From Clostridiales bacterium UBA6468 (lineage in GTDB: Bacteria; Bacillota; Clostridia; Oscillospirales; Oscillospiraceae), in assembly GCA_002436765.1 (NCBI GenBank), contig DJNI01000012.1:1-11990 (forward strand): DNA of 11,990 bases, in the 5' to 3' direction. A program made the position numbers and the translations under genes. This document shows positions 1-7,065 of this stretch, piece by piece. Under the pieces are notes generated by a model. That model made no database searches. It was not told the origin of the DNA and saw only the letters and a list, made by a program, of their open reading frames with translations. Position 1 is the first letter of the stretch. Each line of letters begins with the position of its first letter.

Positions 1-22
1 ATTGCCCGCGGCGGCTCGCCGC
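1..22. repeat. 22-bp repeat, distal copy
   Basis: This is an exact copy of bases 108-129, with 107 bp between the two starts. It contains the inverted repeat GCGGCG-n3-CGCCGC (bases 8-22) and would fold into a very stable short hairpin. It may continue to the left of the window. The 85 bases between the copies (23-107) hold no gene that I can support, only small dyads such as TTAC-n4-GTAA. Confidence 0.85.
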
Positions 23-107
23 AGCATTTTCTTGCCGCGACGATTACCGCAGTAACGAACCGAGCGGTACCCAATGGCGTAGGGACTACAGACCAGCCCC
101 GTCACGC

Positions 108-129
108 ATTGCCCGCGGCGGCTCGCCGC
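108..129. repeat. 22-bp repeat abutting the acsB stop codon
   Basis: This is the second exact copy of the sequence at bases 1-22. Its hairpin arms (115-120 and 124-129, loop of 3) end directly at the acsB stop codon, so in the acsB mRNA a six-GC-pair hairpin follows TAA with no spacer. No run of U follows, so it does not look like an intrinsic terminator. A role in protecting the mRNA 3' end, or membership of a dispersed REP-like family, is inference. Confidence 0.85.
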
Positions 130-2256
130 TTACATCAAAGGCTCCATGTTGAGGACGGGGTGACCCTTCTCGGTCAGCCAGTTCAGCAGCTCCTCGCAGT
201 CGGTGGTGACGGTCTCGTCGGCGACCATGTCGGTGAAGTTGTCGATGCCGTACAGCTCCTTGGCGGTCTTGTTCAGGCGCTCGGCAACGTCATCCTTCAG
301 CTCCTTGGGCATCCAGACAATGCGCTCAATGCCGCCCTCGGCTGCGATGAACTTCTTGGAGGAGATGAAGTGACGGCCGTGACCCATGTAGCCGGGGGTC
401 TGGACGCCGCCGCCGGTGCAGGAGGCCAGCTCGCCGAAGGTCATACCGGAAGGGGTCATGCCCTTGTATTCCCGGTTGACAACGATGAAGCCGTTGGACA
501 TGGGCTCGATGCCGCAGATGCACTCGAAGCAGCCGCAGGAGGTCATGGGATCCTCCAGGATGGAGTACAGGGTGACCTTTTCCACTGCGCCGTGAGTTGC
601 GTCGGAGACCGCCTTGTTGACGGAAGCGAAACGGCCGGTGCGCTCGTCCTCGCACTCGCCCTTGATAATGGGCTGGCAGGGGCCGTTGGGGTTCAGCTCG
701 TAGGTAGCCTTGGCGTCCAGCCAGGACACGGCGCCGCACAGACCCAGGCGCTCGGGAGTGACCACGCAGCAGTGGGCGGGGGCGAAGGACTGGCACATAA
801 TGCAGGTGAAGTAGCGGTCAACGGACTCGTCGGTCATGGACGCCAGACGGTCGTCGCGCTGGTTGTACCGGGGTATGGCCACCTCGTCGCGGAACTTCTC
901 CGCCTGGGCGGCATCGGTGATCAGGGTGACCTGGCACTTGTCCACAACGGCGTCGAACTCGTCCATGATCATGACGTACAGAACCTCGGCGAAGTCCTTC
1001 AGCCGCAGGCCGGCCTCATAGGCCGCGTTGCTGACACGGATACGGACCTGATTGCGCTGGCCGGTGTGCATGACGCCTTCCATGTAGTTGAACCATGCGT
1101 GGATCTTCCGCTCGATAACGGACTCAAAGTCCACCTGCATCTTCTTGCCGGCCACCTCAATGTAGGTCGCCAGCGCCAGTTCCTTGGCCTGATCAAGGTC
1201 GGGGCCAAGGATGGTGATCTTGTGATCCTCCACCTCGCTTAGGTCCCGCATCACCACCAGCTCGGCAGTGGGGTTCTTGGCAGACCAGATCTCATTGTGC
1301 ATGTCGGCCTTGCGGATGATCTCGCCCTCGAAGGCGGCGGCGAAGGCCACGGGGATGGGCAGCTCCTTCACCTTGATCTTGATGTTCCGCAGCTCCAGAG
1401 ACCTCTTCACGGTCTCGGCGTGGTCGCATACGGATTCCAGCGCGCCGGGAACCTGATTCTCGCCCAGGTCGATATCCACGATCACGGGGAAGCCCAGGGC
1501 AATCGCGCCAGCACCGGCGGAGACCACCACGGAATCGATAGCGCCGAAGGTGTTGACGAAGGCGGGAACGCGGTTCTTGGTGTAGTCCAGCAGACCGGCC
1601 AGATTGCCGGGCTGAATGTTGCCGAAAATCAGAGCGGCACGGATGGCCACGGTGACGACATGGATAACGGCGGTCACGTCATGTCCCAGAGGAATGACGC
1701 GCAGCTCTAAGCCCATCTTGACGCCGCCCTCGGCGCACTGCTCGATGACGTCGCCCACCAGGAAGGTCATAAGTCCCTTGCTCTGGTAGTCCTTGACCAC
1801 CTTGACCACATCCTCGGCCTTGTCCGCCTTGCCCAGCACGACGGCCACGCCGGGGATATCGCCGGTGACCAGCGGCACGCCCAGAGAACGGATGACGGGG
1901 TCGGGGACGAAGCCGATGCCGGACTCGTTCTCGTAGGGGTTCGCGCCGTCAATGTATTTCAGTCCCTCAATGATCTCCGCACCGACGGCAGTGGCCAGGC
2001 CGGCGTTCAGCGCCTGGGTCAGATCCTCCTGATTGGTGATCAGGCTCTTCATCACGCCCACGCAGGCGGGCAGATCGCCCAGGGTTTTGACCTTTACGCC
2101 GGTGGCAGCGTAAATGGTGGGGAAAAAGTATGCGGTATCGGGGAAGGCAATCTCCTTGTCTGCGCCGTACTTGGCAATGGCGTCGTTGACGGCACCTTCG
2201 GTCAGTCCCGCAACGGCATTGGCTCCGCCGTAAATGAGATCGGTTAATACGCTCAT
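130..2256 (-). CDS. acsB: Acetyl-CoA synthase, CODH/ACS catalytic subunit
   Basis: AcsB condenses a methyl group (from the corrinoid iron-sulfur protein), CO (from CO dehydrogenase) and CoA into acetyl-CoA, in the cytoplasm. The 708-residue product is near the usual length (about 730) and reads through intact. All A-cluster ligands are visible: C485, C488, C497 and C507 for the Fe4S4 cluster and bridging site, and C574-G575-C576 for the distal nickel. Their spacing equals that of the Moorella enzyme (506/509/518/528 and 595-597). The motifs SFAPAHC, PERLGLCGAVSWLDAKA and MTPSGMTFG are well conserved. I chose the ATG at 2256 because GGGAGG lies 7 bases upstream; the longer frame begins at a TTG and would overlap that site. 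It is the last acs gene here. A 321-base gap with a terminator-like hairpin and its own candidate promoter separates it from acsC-acsE, so it may be partly independently transcribed. The partner acsA is not in the window. Confidence 0.98.
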   Translation of the reverse strand: MSVLTDLIYGGANAVAGLTEGAVNDAIAKYGADKEIAFPDTAYFFPTIYAATGVKVKTLGDLPACVGVMKSLITNQEDLTQALNAGLATAVGAEIIEGLKYIDGANPYENESGIGFVPDPVIRSLGVPLVTGDIPGVAVVLGKADKAEDVVKVVKDYQSKGLMTFLVGDVIEQCAEGGVKMGLELRVIPLGHDVTAVIHVVTVAIRAALIFGNIQPGNLAGLLDYTKNRVPAFVNTFGAIDSVVVSAGAGAIALGFPVIVDIDLGENQVPGALESVCDHAETVKRSLELRNIKIKVKELPIPVAFAAAFEGEIIRKADMHNEIWSAKNPTAELVVMRDLSEVEDHKITILGPDLDQAKELALATYIEVAGKKMQVDFESVIERKIHAWFNYMEGVMHTGQRNQVRIRVSNAAYEAGLRLKDFAEVLYVMIMDEFDAVVDKCQVTLITDAAQAEKFRDEVAIPRYNQRDDRLASMTDESVDRYFTCIMCQSFAPAHCCVVTPERLGLCGAVSWLDAKATYELNPNGPCQPIIKGECEDERTGRFASVNKAVSDATHGAVEKVTLYSILEDPMTSCGCFECICGIEPMSNGFIVVNREYKGMTPSGMTFGELASCTGGGVQTPGYMGHGRHFISSKKFIAAEGGIERIVWMPKELKDDVAERLNKTAKELYGIDNFTDMVADETVTTDCEELLNWLTEKGHPVLNMEPLM

Positions 2257-2296
2257 GTGAATTCCTCCCAATTTTTGTAATCCTCAAAGATAATAT

Positions 2297-2325
2297 ATAT
2301 TAAGCCCGAAGGCTGAATATACCAA
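2297..2325 (-). promoter_or_regulatory. Candidate promoter for acsB
   Basis: On the minus strand TTGGTA (2325-2320) is followed after 17 bases by TAATAT (2302-2297), and the AT-rich palindrome TAATATATATTA covers the -10 area. An alternative -10, TATTAT, lies at 2295-2290. The match is four of six in each box, and the spacer contains a small UUCG-loop hairpin. It would let acsB be expressed separately from the upstream genes. Confidence 0.35.
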
Positions 2326-2392
2326 TTTGGTTTCCGGCACCATGCCGGGGCTTTCAAATGCAGCAAAATCTTCCAAAGTAAGAAAAGCAAAC

Positions 2393-2421
2393 TGGCTGGG
2401 AGGGAGGTTCCCTCCCAGCCA
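2393..2421 (-). terminator. Terminator-like hairpin between acsC-acsE and acsB
   Basis: The 12-bp stem 2394-2405/2409-2420 is perfect (extended to 13 by T2393-A2421) with a three-base loop. Read on the minus strand it is followed by AGTTTGCTTTTCTT, an interrupted U tract. This could terminate part of the transcription coming from acsC-acsE, but the U tract is weak, so a read-through or processing stem is equally possible. Confidence 0.5.
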
Positions 2422-2577
2422 TGGAATGCGTGGGAAAACTGTCAGTCGCATCTACCCGGCCGGCCAAATGCCGGCCTTCCGGGGCTTATGGTCATCCGGC
2501 ACCCCAATCAACAGACTCAAAAGCAGTCCGTCAACCACCCAGCGTCCGTAACGTCACTGGCCGCCCGTCCTACGGGC

Positions 2578-4854
2578 TTAAAGGTCGAGGTAGGAGTCGG
2601 AGTAGAGAACGTTGTTCTTGAAGATGTCGCAGGTCTTGATGGTCTCCATCAGGCGCAGGTCGTTGGGGTTGACGATGGCGGAGGTCAGACCCTGCATCAT
2701 GGCCATGGCCACCAGAGTGGAGTCCATGATGGGCCGGATCGCCTTGGGCGCGCCGTTGGAGTTGTTGGACAGACCGCCGGTGGACTTCAGACCCTTGTCG
2801 GAGAACATCTTAATGGCCTCCAGAACCTCCATCTGCTTGTCCTGCATACCCTTGACAACAAGGAACAGGGGATCGAACCACAGGTCGTCAGAAGGCATAC
2901 CCAGACTCAGGCCGCGCTCCAGCATGGTGTCGCAGTGCATTTCGCGCTCGGCATTGTCCTTGGCGATGCCGTCGGCGGAGCACAGCGCGAAGCAGATAGC
3001 ATCGTTGGCAGCGGCCAGATCGATGTTGGTGATACGGGAGCCGGCATCGGCAGAGTTGATGATGGGCTTGCCGTGGGCGCGGTTGTAGACCTTGATACCG
3101 GCTTCGATGGCCTTCTTGTTGGCGGTATCCAGCGCCAGAGGCACATTGTCGAAGTTCTCCTGCAGCAGCTTGACGGCCCACATCATGCGCTCGGGGCCAT
3201 CCTTCTCGGCGGGGCCAATGTTCAGATCCAGATAAGTTGCACCTGCAGCGATCTGCTCGGCAGCACGCTTCAGAATAGGCGCGGGATCCCGCTCGTCCAT
3301 AGCCTTGCGGATGGTGGGAGCGATGCAGTGGATACGCTCGCCGATGGTGACGAAGGTCTTGGCCTCGGGGTTGTGACCCTTGTAGTGCACGCCCATGTCC
3401 ACCACCTCGATGGGGGGAACCTTGGTGGCCAGCAGTTCGTCGAAGGACAGCTCCTTGACTTCCTCGGTGGAAGCGGAGGCAGCCTTGGCGGCGCGCTCGG
3501 CCTCGGCAGCCTTGGCGGCAGCCTCGTATTCCTTATCCTTCATGAACTTGGGCAGCTGAACCGCCTCGGTGGGGCCGACGACCACGTTCCAGTCGGGCAG
3601 CTTCTCCTGGATCTCGCCCTTCATAACGGCGACCTTGCCGGGGATGATCAGGGTGCGGTTCTTGATCTTGTTCTCGATGTCCAGGGTCTCAAAGGTCTTC
3701 TTGACGGTGGAGGAGGAGAACTTACCGGCAGCCCAGGCAGTCAGAACGGACATGCCGGAAGCGTCGGTGATGATCAGGTTCACGGGCTGGCCGGAACGCT
3801 CCAGCTCGCCGGATACCAGGAAGTAGGTCAGAGCGAAGTCCACGGTCATGGCGCAGGGGCTGTTCTCGTCGGCGCCGTTCAGCGGATAGATCTTGCTCTC
3901 CACCTTCATGGGCTTCTGAGGGTCGGTGAAGATGTTCTGACGCAGGCCGTACAGAGGCAGCGCCTGGGCATAGGTCATGTTCTCCATGACGATGATGGAG
4001 CCGTACTTCTCGGTGAACATGGAAGCGTAGGCGGTCTGCAGATGGTCATCGCCGCCGGCGATGCGGCCGACGTTGACGATGGAGGGATAGCCGAAGCTGC
4101 GGTCGCCATCCTTGATGGCGGTGCGGCGTACCAGAACGGCATTGGCCAGAGTCTCCTTGGCGGTCTTGCCGGTGACGTCCACGACCAGGTTCTTGTTGCC
4201 GGCGGCTTCCAGCTTCTTCACGGTGTCGTACAGGTCGGAAAGGTTGTCGGCGTAAACACCCAGGACAACACCGGCCTCCTTGGCGACGGCGTTCATAGCC
4301 TCATAGTTGTCGGGGGTAGCGCCGTCGAGAATGACGTTCTTGCCCGCAACTGCCAGAGCGGCCTTGGCGCACTCCACATCCCAGCACTCCAGGATCAGGT
4401 CACGGCCGGTAGCAGCGGCCTTCTTGACCAGCTCCGCGTAGACGGCGGGATCGGACTGCTTGTTGGCGACGAAAACGAACTCAACGTACATTCTCTCGCC
4501 GATCCGCTCGTAGTCGACCTTCTGCAGTTCGCTCAGCTTCTTGTCGGCCTCTTCGGCGGACATGCAGGTGCAGACGGAAACCGCGTACAGGTTCTTGTTG
4601 ACCAGGGTCTTCTCGTGACGGTAAAGGACAGTCTCGCCGCCCAGCTTGTGGTCGCCGACGGTGATGGTCTTCATGGGAGGCGCGGTCTGCTCGTTGAGCA
4701 TCGCCTTCGCGTCGTCAGAGAAGTAGGGGCACTTGTCGATGGACACAGCACCCTGCGCCACCTTCATGCAGAATGCCATACAGGTGGGGCTGCCGCACTC
4801 CTTACAGTTTTTCTTAGGAGACAGCTTAAAAATGTCAAGACCTTTCAAAGCCAT
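2578..4854 (-). CDS. Fused AcsC-AcsE: corrinoid iron-sulfur protein large subunit plus methyl-THF methyltransferase
   Basis: One uninterrupted 758-residue frame joins two Wood-Ljungdahl proteins that are normally separate. Residues 1 to about 440 are AcsC, the corrinoid protein gamma subunit. The N-terminal Fe4S4 cysteines C17, C20, C25 and C42 fall at the classical positions, followed by the TIM-barrel and C-terminal cobalamin domain. Residues 441-465 are an Ala/Glu/Lys-rich helical linker, and 466 to about 500 is a stretch I cannot match. Residues 502-758 are AcsE, with a pterin-binding barrel: TIGERI, LDLNIGPA (542-549), LALDTAN (D576), N600, D661 and GLSN (N697), the residues that hold methyl-THF in Moorella AcsE. 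The start at 4854 has a perfect AGGAGG eight bases upstream; an in-frame extension of 54 residues is not conserved-looking. acsD ends 20 bases upstream. The two halves act in sequence, so fusion suggests direct methyl hand-over. Family identity is very secure; the consequence of fusion is inference. Confidence 0.96.
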   Translation of the reverse strand: MALKGLDIFKLSPKKNCKECGSPTCMAFCMKVAQGAVSIDKCPYFSDDAKAMLNEQTAPPMKTITVGDHKLGGETVLYRHEKTLVNKNLYAVSVCTCMSAEEADKKLSELQKVDYERIGERMYVEFVFVANKQSDPAVYAELVKKAAATGRDLILECWDVECAKAALAVAGKNVILDGATPDNYEAMNAVAKEAGVVLGVYADNLSDLYDTVKKLEAAGNKNLVVDVTGKTAKETLANAVLVRRTAIKDGDRSFGYPSIVNVGRIAGGDDHLQTAYASMFTEKYGSIIVMENMTYAQALPLYGLRQNIFTDPQKPMKVESKIYPLNGADENSPCAMTVDFALTYFLVSGELERSGQPVNLIITDASGMSVLTAWAAGKFSSSTVKKTFETLDIENKIKNRTLIIPGKVAVMKGEIQEKLPDWNVVVGPTEAVQLPKFMKDKEYEAAAKAAEAERAAKAASASTEEVKELSFDELLATKVPPIEVVDMGVHYKGHNPEAKTFVTIGERIHCIAPTIRKAMDERDPAPILKRAAEQIAAGATYLDLNIGPAEKDGPERMMWAVKLLQENFDNVPLALDTANKKAIEAGIKVYNRAHGKPIINSADAGSRITNIDLAAANDAICFALCSADGIAKDNAEREMHCDTMLERGLSLGMPSDDLWFDPLFLVVKGMQDKQMEVLEAIKMFSDKGLKSTGGLSNNSNGAPKAIRPIMDSTLVAMAMMQGLTSAIVNPNDLRLMETIKTCDIFKNNVLYSDSYLDL

Positions 4855-4874
4855 TGTATGTATCCTCCTTCCGA

Positions 4875-5816
4875 TTACACGAGATCCGTGATGAACTTCT
4901 TGATGGTGGCAACGGCTGCGGGATGACGCATGATGACAGCGTCGGCGCCGCCGGTCAGGTTGGCAGCGGCGGTGGAGACTTCCATCCCGATCGCGCGCTC
5001 TTCCCGGCTGCCCCATTCGGGCTCATCTTCTTCGGAAGCGGTGGATTCCTTCACGGCCCAGGTGTCGGGGGACACGGGGGACATGATGGGCATTTGCAGG
5101 TCGGCATCGGACTGCGCCAGAGCGGCCAGGCGGACACGGTCCAGCGTGGAGGCCACATACTCGAAACCGTAGCCCACGGCGGCGGTGCCGATGTTCATGA
5201 CGATGCTTTCCGGGTTGATGGAGAGGCCCTTGAGCATGATGTTCAGCTGCTTGGCGAGGTTGATGTCGTCGGCGGTCTCAGCGCCCACCTTCTGGCCGTA
5301 AGCCAGAGCGACGGAAGCACCGACGGTCTTGTAGTCCTCGCTCCGGGCGGACAGAACCAGAATGTTCTTGCCCTGCAGCGCCTCGGCGATCTTGCTGAAC
5401 AGCTCGCCGTCCTTCTCGATGTTCTTGCAGCCCATGACCGCGATGGGCATGGTGGTCGCCTCGGCGACGGCCTTGGCGTCGGCCACGCAGTCGGCAACGG
5501 AGCGGTTGACGCCGTTGGGGTCTGCGGACTCGAAGTGCAGGCACAGGAAATCGGCGCCGGGCATGGTCTCCGCCTTCTTGGCAAAATCGACCATGGTGGT
5601 GCAGCCGGCGTAGAACTCCTTCAGAGCGGGCGCATCCCACTGTGTAGCCAGATCGGAAATTTCGATACCGATCTTGGGCGCGTGTTCGATGGCAGCATCG
5701 AAGGTGTAAAACGGCATCACATTCTGACCGCCGATGACGATTGCCTTGTCACCGGTGCCCAGCGTTACGGCATTGATCTTGCCGCTGAAGGGTGCCGTTT
5801 TAGGAGTAAAAGCCAT
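4875..5816 (-). CDS. acsD: Corrinoid iron-sulfur protein small subunit (CODH/ACS delta)
   Basis: AcsD forms the heterodimer with AcsC and, by family knowledge, helps hold the cobalamin that shuttles the methyl group to acetyl-CoA synthase. The product is 313 residues, close to the usual 310-325. It has the expected N-terminus (KINAVTLGTG, then GGQNVMPFYTFDAAIEHAPKIG) and a TIM-barrel fold with the conserved NIGTAAVGYGFEY segment near 220. No cysteine cluster is expected or seen. I chose the ATG at 5816, preceded by AAGGGGG about ten bases upstream; the frame extends 11 residues further without support. The stop lies 20 bases before the acsC-acsE start, whose Shine-Dalgarno sits in that gap, so the two subunits are co-transcribed and probably co-translated. 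The upstream gap to the ATPase gene is 155 bases and contains a large hairpin. Confidence 0.96.
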   Translation of the reverse strand: MAFTPKTAPFSGKINAVTLGTGDKAIVIGGQNVMPFYTFDAAIEHAPKIGIEISDLATQWDAPALKEFYAGCTTMVDFAKKAETMPGADFLCLHFESADPNGVNRSVADCVADAKAVAEATTMPIAVMGCKNIEKDGELFSKIAEALQGKNILVLSARSEDYKTVGASVALAYGQKVGAETADDINLAKQLNIMLKGLSINPESIVMNIGTAAVGYGFEYVASTLDRVRLAALAQSDADLQMPIMSPVSPDTWAVKESTASEEDEPEWGSREERAIGMEVSTAAANLTGGADAVIMRHPAAVATIKKFITDLV

Positions 5817-5897
5817 AATTTGTAATCCCCCTTGATAATTTTTCCACACGCAGGGCGAAAACCGCCCGGCGTAATTATGGATGTGTTTCTGTCGCGG

Positions 5898-5972
5898 AGC
5901 CGGAAGGAATACGCAGTCCTCCCCTCCTGAAAGAGGCGCTGCCTTCCTTCCCGCTTCGCAGGTTTACCGGCT
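5898..5972 (-). other. Long intercistronic stem-loop between cooC and acsD
   Basis: Arms AGCC (5898-5901) and GGCT (5969-5972) bracket a perfect 8-bp stem GGAAGGAA (5902-5909)/TTCCTTCC (5944-5951), then GCAG/CTGC and CCTC/GAGG further in. A bulge of about 17 bases lies on one side. The outer arm overlaps the cooC stop codon. No U run follows on the minus strand, so this is not a standard terminator. It may set the expression ratio of the ATPase and the structural subunits by stabilising or cleaving the mRNA. Confidence 0.5.
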
Positions 5973-6739
5973 TACAGGCCGATAGACTCCATGATCCCCC
6001 GCAGCGCGGCCTTCATGGGATCGCTGTCCGGGAGCTTCGCGGACGGTTCGCCGTCACAGTCGCAGCGGTAGACCGCCTCATCGTGGGGCAGGACGCCAAA
6101 GAGTTTGAGGCCGTGCTTTTCGATCTCGGCGCGGACGCCGTCGTCCAGCTTCCCCCCCGGCGCGCGATTGATGATCAGCCCCATCTGCCCGGGATTGAGA
6201 TTCATCTCGTCGATCATTTCGGCGATCCTTGCCACGGCCTGAACGCCCCGGCGGGAGCAGTCGGAGATCAGAAGCATGGTGTCCACATGGGGAAGCGTCC
6301 CCCGGGCGATATGCTCCAGCCCCGCCTCGTTGTCCATGACCACGTAGGAATAGTTGGGCAGATATTTGGCAAGCTGGGATTGCAGCACGCCGTTGACATA
6401 GCAGTAGCAGCCCTTGCCCTGGGTGCGGCCCATGACCAGCATGTCGAAATCGTCGTCCTCGATCAGGGCGTCGCCGAACTTCATTTCCGCGTAATCCGCC
6501 TTGGTCATGCCCTTGGGAATGGTGCCCTTCAGCTCCGCCTGTGCCATTTCCTCCCGGATCTGTCCGAGGGAGGTCTCCACCTCCACGCCCAGGACTTCGT
6601 TCAGGTTGGAATTGGCGTCGGCGTCCACCACGAGGACGGGGCCGCGCTTCTTTGCGCACAGGTAATCGATGATCATGCCGCAGGTGGTGGTTTTGCCCAC
6701 GCCGCCCTTTCCGGCAACGGCAATGGTATGAGGTGCCAT
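5972..6739 (-). CDS. cooC: CooC/AcsF-family nickel-insertion ATPase for CODH/ACS
   Basis: This is a MinD-type (SIMIBI) P-loop ATPase that binds nickel and drives its insertion into CO dehydrogenase or acetyl-CoA synthase. The 255 residues fit the family (about 250-265). Visible are the deviant Walker A motif GKGGVGKTT (10-18), the switch I region DADANSNLNEVLG (39-51), the nickel-binding C111-Y-C113 pair in GKGCYCYVNG (counterpart of C112/C114 in the Carboxydothermus protein), and the switch II motif MDNEAGLEH (135-143). The ATG at 6739 has AAGGAG about nine bases upstream. It is the first gene of the acs cluster, behind a promoter at 6963-6991 and a long leader. The acs location points to the AcsF role of loading nickel into the A-cluster, but CO dehydrogenase maturation cannot be excluded. 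Confidence 0.95.
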   Translation of the reverse strand: MAPHTIAVAGKGGVGKTTTCGMIIDYLCAKKRGPVLVVDADANSNLNEVLGVEVETSLGQIREEMAQAELKGTIPKGMTKADYAEMKFGDALIEDDDFDMLVMGRTQGKGCYCYVNGVLQSQLAKYLPNYSYVVMDNEAGLEHIARGTLPHVDTMLLISDCSRRGVQAVARIAEMIDEMNLNPGQMGLIINRAPGGKLDDGVRAEIEKHGLKLFGVLPHDEAVYRCDCDGEPSAKLPDSDPMKAALRGIMESIGL

Positions 6740-6955
6740 AGTTTGGTTCTCCTTAAAAGTGGTTTTGCGAAACGCCGGATCGGGGCGCAGCCCCTCCTGC
6801 GTTTTTCCCTCCCCGAAAAGCGGGAGGGGACGACCGACGGCGCAGAATTTTCGTCCAGACAGACAGCATCATCACGCGCGTTTCAGGGCTCCGAAGACCG
6901 TTTGTACCTGTGCGTGATGACCTTGCTGTATGGGCGCACTTCACCCATATCGATA
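6740..6955 (-). other. Structured 5' leader of the acs operon
   Basis: About 210 bases separate the predicted transcript start from the cooC ATG, with no convincing gene. On the minus strand I see a hairpin TATGGG/CCCATA (6929-6949) and a long stem made of 6913-6920 plus 6924-6928 pairing with 6864-6876 (13 pairs, three-base bulge) and enclosing a UUCG loop. A 7-bp GC stem CCCTCCC/GGGAGGG (6807-6828) and GGGGC/GCCCC (6782-6794) follow before the ribosome site. No U-tract terminator is present. I could not match it to a known riboswitch: it lacks a B12 box and the second half of the c-di-GMP-I consensus. Regulation through this leader is an inference from length and folding. Confidence 0.45.
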
Positions 6956-6970
6956 CGAGCTTATCGTATC
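6952..6970. promoter_or_regulatory. Operator-like inverted repeat over the cooC/acs promoter
   Basis: GATACGA (6952-6958) and TCGTATC (6964-6970) form a perfect 7-bp inverted repeat with a 5-base spacer. It covers the -10 box and the expected transcription start of the acs promoter, the classic place for a repressor site. I do not recognise the motif as that of a known regulator. Confidence 0.5.
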
Positions 6971-6991
6971 ACATATCCCATCTAAATTCAA
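6963..6991 (-). promoter_or_regulatory. Promoter of the cooC-acsD-acsCE operon
   Basis: On the minus strand TTGAAT (6991-6986) is followed after exactly 17 bases by TACGAT (6968-6963), with a TGn extension directly before the -10. Both boxes match four of six consensus bases. It is the best candidate in the 326 bases between the 75-residue ORF and cooC. Confidence 0.5.
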
Positions 6992-7065
6992 CCCATAATT
7001 TGCGAAATTTTTCAGAAAGATTACCCAACTTTCGTTTATCCGACGGCTCCGATCGGGCATTTTTG

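Larger units (their letters stand above)
2257..2577 (-). other. Hairpin-rich gap between acsC-acsE and acsB
   Basis: This gap has no supportable gene but at least five dyads: GCCCGT/ACGGGC (2563-2577, directly after the acsC-acsE stop), GGCCGGC/GCCGGCC (2458-2476), a 12-13 bp stem (2393-2421), CCGGC/GCCGG (2334-2348) and AGCC/GGCT (2303-2314). An AT-rich promoter-like stretch follows near 2290-2302. The high density of stems suggests termination, attenuation or mRNA processing between the two genes; the function is inferred. Confidence 0.6.

Noticed and set aside
109..1242. Open frame of 377 codons on the plus strand opposite acsB
   Set aside because: Antisense shadow of acsB, with low-complexity translation and no ribosome site.
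2488..4926. Open frame of 812 codons on the plus strand opposite acsC-acsE
   Set aside because: It is the antisense shadow of a GC-rich coding gene. Its translation is low-complexity (Gly/Val/Leu/His-rich) without domains, and the minus strand has conserved catalytic residues throughout.
5817..5971. Cobalamin riboswitch upstream of acsD
   Set aside because: A corrinoid-protein gene would make it plausible, but no B12-box-like sequence is visible in the gap.
6807..6828. Intrinsic terminator in the acs leader
   Set aside because: The GC stem is good, but no U tract follows on either strand.
6864..6928. c-di-GMP-I (GEMM) riboswitch
   Set aside because: The 5' motif CACGCACAGG resembles the aptamer, but the second stem with its GCxGGGUU-type segment is absent and the pairing is a single long stem.
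6753..6944. 63-codon frame in the acs leader on the minus strand
   Set aside because: It begins at GTG without a ribosome site, and its translation is basic and low-complexity, as expected for structured GC-rich leader DNA.
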